Positions 5,958-10,403 of a stretch of DNA of 12,205 nucleotides are shown in pieces. The translations under genes were made by a program, and so were the position numbers. Where the stretch lies: NCBI GenBank assembly GCA_016199405.1, contig JACQGS010000257.1:1-12205 (forward strand), written 5' to 3'. The first letter of the stretch is position 1, and every line of letters starts with the position of its first letter. The stretch comes from Chloroflexota bacterium (GTDB lineage Bacteria; Chloroflexota; Anaerolineae; UBA4142). The notes beneath the pieces were generated by a model that made no database searches, was not told the origin of the DNA, and saw only the letters and a list, made by a program, of their open reading frames with translations.

Positions 5958-7295
5958 TCCCGCCCCGTCTTCTCTCAATCTCTTCAATCTCTCCCCAATC
6001 TCTTTCTCGTACCCCTGATCGCTCGGCTCATAAAAGCGCGCGTCGCGTAACGCGTCCGGCAAATATTGCTGCCGCGTGTAATGCCCGGGAAATTCGTGCG
6101 GATATTTGTAATCCTTGCCGTGCCCCAACGCCGCCGCGTCGCGCGTGGAATCTTGTAAATGCGTTGGCACTTGGATCTTGCCTTCCTTTTCGACGAGCGC
6201 GAGCGCGGCGAAATACGCTTTCGCGGAATTGCTTTTCGGTGCGGTGGAAAGATAGAGCGTCGCTTCGGCGAGATGATACTGCGCTTCGGGCAAGCCGCAC
6301 CATTCCAGCGCGCGGGCGCAAGCCGACGCGACAACGATGCCGTTTGGATCCGCGAGGCCTATATCTTCGGACGCGAGAATCAGCAAACGGCGCATAATAA
6401 ATTTTGGATCTTCGCCGGCGTAAACCATTTTCGCGAGCCAATAGAGCGCGGCATCCGGATCGCTGCCGCGCACGGATTTGATGAACGCGCTGATCGTATC
6501 GTAATGCTCGTCCGCCGCGCGATCATAACGTAACGCGCGCCGCTGAATCGCTTCTTCGGCGACGCGCAAATTGATGGGCACGATGCCGCGCGCGTCCGGC
6601 GGCGTGGATTCAATCGCGAGCTCGAGTGCGTTCAGCGCAACGCGCGCGTCGCCGCCGGCAATATCCACGAGATGCGCGAGCGCGTCGTCGGCGATTTCGA
6701 TTTGCTTTTTACCGTAGCCGCGTTCTTGATCCGCGAGCGCGCGGCGCAAGAGCAGCGCGACTTGATCGTCATCGAGCGGCTTGAGTTGAAATACGCGCGA
6801 GCGCGAGACGAGCGCGGAGATCACTTCGAAATAGGGATTCTCGGTCGTCGCGCCGATAAGAATGATCGTGCCGTCTTCGACGTGCGGCAAGAGCGCGTCT
6901 TGCTGCGCCTTGTTGAAACGATGAATTTCGTCCACGAGCACGATCGTGCGCTTGCTGTACATCCCGCGCCGGTCGCGCGCATCGGCAATCAGTTTGCGGA
7001 TGTCGGCGACGCCGGCAGTGACCGCGCTGATCTTTTCGAAATGCGATTGGGTCGTGTTGGCGATGATCGAGGCGAGCGTGGTTTTGCCGGTGCCGGGCGG
7101 ACCCCAGAGGATGAGCGAAGAAAATAATTTGTCCGCTTCAATCGCGCGGCGCAAAAGTTTATCCGCGCCGGCGATATGCTCCTGCCCCACAAATTCGTCG
7201 AGCGTGCGCGGGCGCATCCGCGCGGCTAGGGGTCGCATGGTATCGCCGACTGTTTCGAATAATGTTTCTTGTGAGCGTCCTTTAGGCGATGACAT
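5931..7295 (-). CDS. rarA: Replication-associated recombination protein A (RarA/MgsA, AAA+ ATPase)
   Basis: A 454-residue AAA+ protein, normal length for RarA (the MgsA/WRNIP1 family), which acts at stalled or gapped replication forks with SSB and the clamp. It shows the RarA signature PLAARMRPRTLDEFVGQEH (22-40), Walker A GPPGTGKT (65-72), Walker B IVLVDEIH (118-125), sensor 1 GATTEN (148-153) and SRSR (164-167). The C-terminal helical tetramerisation region has SEDIGLADP and YKYPHEFPGHY. QETLF (9-13) fits the QxxLF sliding-clamp-binding pattern. The start ATG 7295 has GGAG 7 nt upstream. However, a better-placed ribosome binding site and ATG at 7347 open a short MDLFD frame in another phase, so the true N-terminus is in question (see leader entry). 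The extreme C-terminus (GEGGEYESM) lies in a simple repeat. Confidence 0.95.
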   Translation of the reverse strand: MSSPKGRSQETLFETVGDTMRPLAARMRPRTLDEFVGQEHIAGADKLLRRAIEADKLFSSLILWGPPGTGKTTLASIIANTTQSHFEKISAVTAGVADIRKLIADARDRRGMYSKRTIVLVDEIHRFNKAQQDALLPHVEDGTIILIGATTENPYFEVISALVSRSRVFQLKPLDDDQVALLLRRALADQERGYGKKQIEIADDALAHLVDIAGGDARVALNALELAIESTPPDARGIVPINLRVAEEAIQRRALRYDRAADEHYDTISAFIKSVRGSDPDAALYWLAKMVYAGEDPKFIMRRLLILASEDIGLADPNGIVVASACARALEWCGLPEAQYHLAEATLYLSTAPKSNSAKAYFAALALVEKEGKIQVPTHLQDSTRDAAALGHGKDYKYPHEFPGHYTRQQYLPDALRDARFYEPSDQGYEKEIGERLKRLREDGAGEGGEYESM

Positions 7296-7347
7296 GCGAA
7301 AGCTCCGATTTTTGCAATTCGCGGCGGTGGTGATCGAACAAATCCAT
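7282..7347 (-). CDS. 21-codon frame (MDLFD...) overlapping rarA start: leader peptide or frameshifted rarA N-terminus
   Basis: ATG at 7347-7345 is preceded by AAGAGGTG (7359-7352), one of the best ribosome binding sites in the window. A promoter at 7395-7367 would start transcription just in front of it. The frame reads MDLFDHHRRELQKSE and ends at TAA 7284-7282, overlapping the rarA ATG (7295) by 14 nt in a different phase. MDLFD followed by charged residues is how I remember many RarA proteins starting, so this may be the original N-terminus, separated by a one-base frameshift (natural or an assembly error). Alternatively it is a leader peptide that couples translation to rarA. The sequence alone does not decide. 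Confidence 0.5.
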   Translation of the reverse strand: MDLFDHHRRELQKSELSHVIA

Positions 7348-7366
7348 AATTCACCTCTTGCGATTG

Positions 7367-7395
7367 ATTGTATGATGATTGGAATTGTTTGGCAA
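7367..7395 (-). promoter_or_regulatory. Promoter of rarA (with leader frame)
   Basis: On the minus strand: -35 TTGCCA (7395-7390), 17-base spacer, -10 TACAAT (7372-7367). The predicted transcript start is near 7360, directly before the AAGAGGTG ribosome binding site of the MDLFD frame. It lies back-to-back with the promoter of the DUF2283 gene; the two -35 boxes are 5 bp apart. Confidence 0.65.
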
Positions 7396-7400
7396 CATTG

Positions 7401-7419
7401 TTGACGCGCCCGGCGTCAA
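7401..7419. promoter_or_regulatory. Operator-like palindrome over the DUF2283 promoter
   Basis: TTGACGC (7401-7407), spacer GCCCG, GCGTCAA (7413-7419): perfect 7-bp arms covering the -35 box and spacer. The position suits a repressor site. A second, shorter palindrome CAACA-T-TGTTG (7393-7403) lies between the divergent -35 boxes. The binding protein is unknown. Confidence 0.5.
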
Positions 7420-7429
7420 ATGATATACT
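7401..7429 (+). promoter_or_regulatory. Promoter of the DUF2283 gene
   Basis: -35 TTGACG (7401-7406), exactly 17 bases, -10 TATACT (7424-7429), close to the sigma-70 consensus. The predicted start near 7436 is only about 2 nt before GTG 7438 and 8 nt before ATG 7444, so the mRNA would be leaderless or nearly so. This also excludes the ATG at 7420, which lies inside the promoter. Confidence 0.7.
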
Positions 7430-7443
7430 CGAAAAAAGTGGAC

Positions 7444-7680
7444 ATGGCGCAGTCACTAACCGCAGACTTGCTCACCGATGTATTGAAGAGCGTTCCGCAC
7501 TTGAGACTCCCTGCCAACCGTTTGGAGTTCGACTATGACCACGAGGCAGATGTGCTGTACGTGAGTCTTGCACGTCCACAAAAAGCGACGAACAGCAAAA
7601 TGCGGGACGATGGCATTCTGTTGCGCTATCGGGATAAAAAGTTGGTGGGCATAACGGTCTTTGAAGCGTCTAAGCGATAG
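7444..7680 (+). CDS. DUF2283 domain protein
   Basis: A 78-residue protein. The DUF2283 pattern is clear from residue about 26: FDYDHEADVLYVSLARP, DDGILLRYRDKKLVGITVFEAS. The first 25 residues (TADLLTDVLKSVPHL...) are an extra helical extension relative to the usual 50-60 residue members. DUF2283 proteins are uncharacterised; I recall them often next to DUF4258 genes in toxin-antitoxin-like pairs, but no such partner lies beside this one. The start chosen is ATG 7444, because the predicted transcript begins near 7436; GTG 7438 is an alternative. There is no Shine-Dalgarno. A strong terminator follows about 95 nt after the stop, making this a single-gene unit diverging from rarA. Confidence 0.85.
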   Translation: MAQSLTADLLTDVLKSVPHLRLPANRLEFDYDHEADVLYVSLARPQKATNSKMRDDGILLRYRDKKLVGITVFEASKR

Positions 7681-7772
7681 GAAAACGGGGTTGATCAGAA
7701 ATCCAGCGAACTCGTGGTCAGATTGCCGCGCCATTTTGCAAGCGGCGGTTGCGCGAGATGAACTTGGCATGG

Positions 7773-7808
7773 AAATACCCGAAGATTTTTTCTCTTCGGG
7801 TATTTTTT
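7773..7808 (+). terminator. Rho-independent terminator of the DUF2283 transcript
   Basis: AAATACCCGAAGA (7773-7785), 7-nt loop, TCTTCGGGTATTT (7793-7805), a perfect 13-bp stem, then a T-run (7803-7808). On the minus strand the stem is followed by few Ts, so it acts chiefly on plus-strand transcripts, although it also lies just past the 3' end of the convergent PstS-like gene (stop at 7838). Confidence 0.9.
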
Positions 7809-7837
7809 ATCCCGCGCTCAATGCCATCTTGCGGCTC

Positions 7838-8638
7838 TCACGGCGCGCGCGCATAATGTTCCGCGATAATTTTCTGCCCCTCGCTGCTCTGCGCGAAATC
7901 CAAAAATTCCCGGACGATCAATTCCGGTTCGAGCGACGCGACGAGATTGAGCGGACGCGTGTACGGATAGGTTTGATTCTCGATATTCTCGCGTGAAATC
8001 GGAATATCATCAATCGCCAGCGGATGCACACGCGCCTCGAGCGCGTTCAGCGAAACATAACCAATCGCGGTTGGATGCGTGGCTACATATTCGACGATTG
8101 CCTCATCCGACGACAACACTAATGCCGCGCGCGTAACGCGTTTGCCAAGCATCGCCAGCGATTCAAACGCTGCGCGCGTGCCCGATCCATCTTCGCGACT
8201 CAGAATCACAATCGGCTTGCCGATCACCGCGCCGGCGGGCCACGAGGATACTTCGCCGGCAAAAACTTGTGTAACTTGGACGCTTTGAATCGCGTTGATC
8301 GGATTATCGCGATGCACGATCACCGCGATGCCATCGCGCGCGACGGTGACCACGCGCAGTTGGCTGACTTCCGCGGGCTTGAGCGCGCGTGCGACCATTC
8401 CAATCGTCGCGGGCGCGTCCAACGGCGCGCGCAAGCCGACTTGAGAATTTGCCGGTTGAATCGCGATGTTGACCTCCGGGCGTTGTTTCATAAACGCGGC
8501 GGCGAGTCCGCGCGCGAGCGGCTGCATCGAATCCGCGCCGGAGAGCGTGAGATGAATGGTCGCGCGCGGCGCGGGAGTTGGCGCGCAGGCGGTGATGAAG
8601 AAAAGTAGCAGAGCGCCCAAGTCCGCAATAACTGGCAA
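7838..8638 (-). CDS. PstS-like phosphate/anion-binding lipoprotein, start uncertain
   Basis: About 266 residues from the TTG at 8638. The signal segment LGALLLFFITAC ends in lipobox I15-T16-A17-C18, followed by a Pro-rich linker. The PBP-like (PstS type) domain is evident: LSGADSMQPLARGLAAAF, then TIGMVARALKPAE, VARDGIAVIVHRDNPI, VTQVFAGEVSSWP, ILSREDGSGTRAAFE (the SGTR ligand-binding loop) and AIGYVSLNAL. It would capture phosphate or a similar oxyanion outside the membrane for an ABC importer, but no pstC, pstA or pstB is near. No ATG or ribosome binding site is in frame: the start region abuts an inverted-repeat element (8650-8862), whose inner ATG is out of frame by one base. The start codon may be TTG, may have been displaced, or a frameshift may be present. 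It is probably co-transcribed with uppP. Confidence 0.85.
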   Translation of the reverse strand: MPVIADLGALLLFFITACAPTPAPRATIHLTLSGADSMQPLARGLAAAFMKQRPEVNIAIQPANSQVGLRAPLDAPATIGMVARALKPAEVSQLRVVTVARDGIAVIVHRDNPINAIQSVQVTQVFAGEVSSWPAGAVIGKPIVILSREDGSGTRAAFESLAMLGKRVTRAALVLSSDEAIVEYVATHPTAIGYVSLNALEARVHPLAIDDIPISRENIENQTYPYTRPLNLVASLEPELIVREFLDFAQSSEGQKIIAEHYARAP

Positions 8639-8649
8639 GCGCGCACGTT

Positions 8650-8862
8650 TGTCATTGCGAGAATTCCATACCGCTTGTCGGTATGCCTGAGGGCAGAAAC
8701 GCGGAAAGGGTAGCAGCCCAGCCGCGCTGGGCGGGCAACGGGCAGCGCGGCTGCCCTTCCACCCAAATGGAAGTTTCTGAGTAGGGCGTAGTCTGCCCGA
8801 AACAAACTCCATGTTGATATTGAAGCTTGGAGATTGCTTCGCAAAGATCGCTCGCAATGACA
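8650..8862. repeat. Inverted-repeat element filling the uppP / PstS-like spacer
   Basis: Terminal arms TGTCATTGCGAG (8650-8661) and CTCGCAATGACA (8851-8862) are perfect 12-bp inverted repeats. Inside lie three further hairpins: CATACCG/CGGTATG (8667-8685), GCCCAG/CTGGGC (8716-8732) and GGGCAGC/GCTGCCC (8740-8756). On the minus strand the right end reads TGTCATTGCGAGCGATC with a downstream GAAGCAATCTCC (8837-8826), a REP-type sequence common in environmental bacteria. No open frame in it looks coding. It ends 6 nt from the uppP stop codon and touches the 5' end of the PstS-like gene. Confidence 0.75.
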
Positions 8863-8868
8863 CTTCTC

Positions 8869-9732
8869 CTATCCCCGCCCCAACGCGATCACAATCAAAA
8901 CGACTGCCATCGCCCAACGATAATAGACAAACAAATTCGTTGGATGATTTTGCAAATAGCGCAATAACAACCGGATGCAAATATATCCGCTCACCGCCGC
9001 CGCCAAAAAGCCGGCGACGAACAAAACCAATTCGGACGATCCGAATGCGCCGGCGCGGAATTGATTCAACAGCGTCAGCAAACTTTTTGCGCCGGCACCG
9101 GCGATGATCGGCGTGGACAGTAGAAACGAAAATCGCGCGGCGGCATCGCGCTGGAGCCCCAACGCCAGCCCGGCCGTGATCGTACTGCCCGAACGCGAAA
9201 CGCCGGGAAATATCGCGAGCGCTTGCGCGAGTCCGATCAGAATCGCGTCGCGCAAGGTCAGTTGATTCAAATCGCGGAGATGCGATGCGAGCCGATCCGC
9301 GAAAAACAGTACGAATCCCAAAGTCGCCAGCGCGATCGCAATCCAAATGATCGCTGACGCACTCGGCGGATGAAATAGTTCTTCGACCTTGCTTTCAGCC
9401 AGCACGCCAACGATGCCGCCCGGAATCGAACCAATCGCGAGATACCACACGAGCCGCCGATCCATATCGACACCGACTTTCCGCTCGACGATGCTCGCCA
9501 CGCCAGCGCGAATGAGCCGCACCCAGTCGCGCGCGAAAAACGCAAGCACCGCGATCAGCGTGCCGAGATGCAGCGCGACGTCAAACGCCAAACTGTTCAG
9601 CGCGGGATCGTTCCATTGAAAAAGCCAAGGGACAAAGATCAGATGCGCGGAACTCGAAACCGGAATAAATTCCGTGAGTCCTTGCACAATGCCGAGCAGG
9701 ATGGCTTGAAGGAGGGTTATTAGATTTTCCAT
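8869..9732 (-). CDS. uppP: Undecaprenyl-diphosphatase (UppP/BacA)
   Basis: A 287-residue integral membrane enzyme of normal length. It removes a phosphate from undecaprenyl diphosphate to regenerate the carrier lipid for peptidoglycan and other surface polymers; overproduction in other bacteria confers bacitracin resistance. Both family signatures are intact: QGLTEFIPVSSSAH (17-30, with the catalytic Glu21 and serines) and PGVSRSGST (176-184, Arg180). There are about seven to eight hydrophobic segments. The start ATG 9732 (MENLITLLQ) fits the family N-terminus but lies inside an AAATCC/AAAATGG simple repeat with no clear Shine-Dalgarno. It is downstream of cinA on the same strand (88-nt gap) and upstream of the PstS-like gene. 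Confidence 0.96.
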   Translation of the reverse strand: MENLITLLQAILLGIVQGLTEFIPVSSSAHLIFVPWLFQWNDPALNSLAFDVALHLGTLIAVLAFFARDWVRLIRAGVASIVERKVGVDMDRRLVWYLAIGSIPGGIVGVLAESKVEELFHPPSASAIIWIAIALATLGFVLFFADRLASHLRDLNQLTLRDAILIGLAQALAIFPGVSRSGSTITAGLALGLQRDAAARFSFLLSTPIIAGAGAKSLLTLLNQFRAGAFGSSELVLFVAGFLAAAVSGYICIRLLLRYLQNHPTNLFVYYRWAMAVVLIVIALGRG

Positions 9733-9844
9733 TTTCCATTTTGGATTTTAGATTTCGGATTTCGGATTTCGGGACTTGGATTTTGGGATTTGGAAGTTGG
9801 GATTTGAAGAATTGAACTTGCTACTTGCGACTTGTGTCTTGCGA
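9726..9844. repeat. Degenerate short tandem repeats joining the cinA 3' end and uppP 5' end
   Basis: Read on the minus strand: CGCAAG, ACAAGT, CGCAAGT and AGCAAGT units (9844-9816), then many AAATCC(C/G/A) units (about 9806-9745), then AAAATGG twice (9742-9728). The first part encodes the last residues of CinA (SQDTSRK) and its stop; the last part supplies the ATG of uppP. The units vary in spacing and sequence, so this is imperfect, not a clean tandem array. Confidence 0.65.
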
Positions 9845-10324
9845 CGCTTCCAAGTATTTTTTCAACATTTCCAGCGCCGCCTGCGCGCTCTGCTCTTTGT
9901 TTTGCAAACGCGTGCCTTGCCACAAGAATTTTTCGACACGCGTCGCGCGCGAGTCGGCCAGCGCGACAAAAACCAAGCCGACCGGCTTGCCCGGCATTCC
10001 GCCGCCAGGACCCGCGATGCCCGTCACCGCGATCCCAATCGTCGCCGCAAATTTTTCGCGGACGCCGCGCGCCATCTCCGTGACGGTCTCCGCGCTCACC
10101 GCGCCAAAGCGATTCAACGTATCCCACGTCACGCCTAACGCGGCGACTTTGGCTTCATACGCGTAGGCAATCACCGACGCGATCAAATACGCGGAACTTC
10201 CCGGTACGTTCGTCAAGCGATGGCTGATGAGTCCGCCCGTGCACGATTCGGCAATTGCGAGCGTTTGCTTCTGCGCCGTCAGCATCTCACCGAGAGTTTC
10301 TTCGATGAGTTTTTCAAAAGGCAT
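9821..10324 (-). CDS. pncC: CinA C-terminal-type nicotinamide-nucleotide amidase (PncC)
   Basis: A 167-residue stand-alone CinA_C domain, the form with NMN deamidase activity (NMN to nicotinate mononucleotide plus ammonia) in the pyridine-nucleotide cycle. Signature motifs are present: AESCTGGLISHRLT (25-38, with the likely catalytic Ser27), an AYxxK segment (Y54-Y56-K59), GAVSAETV (74-81) and TGIAGPGGG followed by KPVG (101-116). There is no N-terminal MoCF/COG1058 domain. The start chosen is ATG 10324, because the family begins here and a promoter lies right upstream; the frame stays open to 10426, but that extension would cross the clp promoter and looks non-coding. There is no Shine-Dalgarno. 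The last residues (SQDTSRK) fall in a simple repeat. Confidence 0.93.
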   Translation of the reverse strand: MPFEKLIEETLGEMLTAQKQTLAIAESCTGGLISHRLTNVPGSSAYLIASVIAYAYEAKVAALGVTWDTLNRFGAVSAETVTEMARGVREKFAATIGIAVTGIAGPGGGMPGKPVGLVFVALADSRATRVEKFLWQGTRLQNKEQSAQAALEMLKKYLEASQDTSRK

Positions 10325-10331
10325 GCGGGGG

Positions 10332-10340
10332 ATTATAGCA
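10332..10340 (-). promoter_or_regulatory. Extended -10 promoter of cinA/pncC (probably leaderless mRNA)
   Basis: On the minus strand TGC-TATAAT (10340-10332) is an extended -10 motif with a perfect TATAAT. The expected transcript start (about 10325) coincides with the ATG at 10324, so the mRNA would be leaderless, in keeping with the missing Shine-Dalgarno. No good -35 is found at 16-18 bp, which is acceptable for extended -10 promoters. Confidence 0.6.
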
Positions 10341-10353
10341 CACCTCAAACTCA

Positions 10354-10382
10354 TTGACGCTCTGTGCGCTTCGGCATATAAT
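10354..10382 (+). promoter_or_regulatory. Sigma-70-type promoter of the clp gene
   Basis: -35 TTGACG (10354-10359), exactly 17 bases, -10 TATAAT (10377-10382). The predicted start is near 10389, just before GGGAG (10390-10394), which serves as ribosome binding site 9 nt ahead of ATG 10404. No CIRCE element (TTAGCACTC-N9-GAGTGCTAA) is present, so control by HrcA is not supported. Confidence 0.8.
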
Positions 10383-10403
10383 TGAGGCAGGGAGAAACCA
10401 CCT

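Noticed and set aside
7420..7443. Start of the DUF2283 gene at ATG 7420.
   Set aside because: That ATG lies between the -35 and -10 boxes, so it would not be in the mRNA from the visible promoter.
8639..9346. N-terminal extension of the PstS-like frame back to 9346 (502 residues in all).
   Set aside because: It would run through the inverted-repeat element and antisense-phase uppP, and would place the lipobox in mid-protein. The lipoprotein signal marks the real N-terminus.
10325..10403. CIRCE/HrcA heat-shock operator upstream of clp.
   Set aside because: No TTAGCACTC-N9-GAGTGCTAA or close variant; only a short TAGCAC fragment is present.
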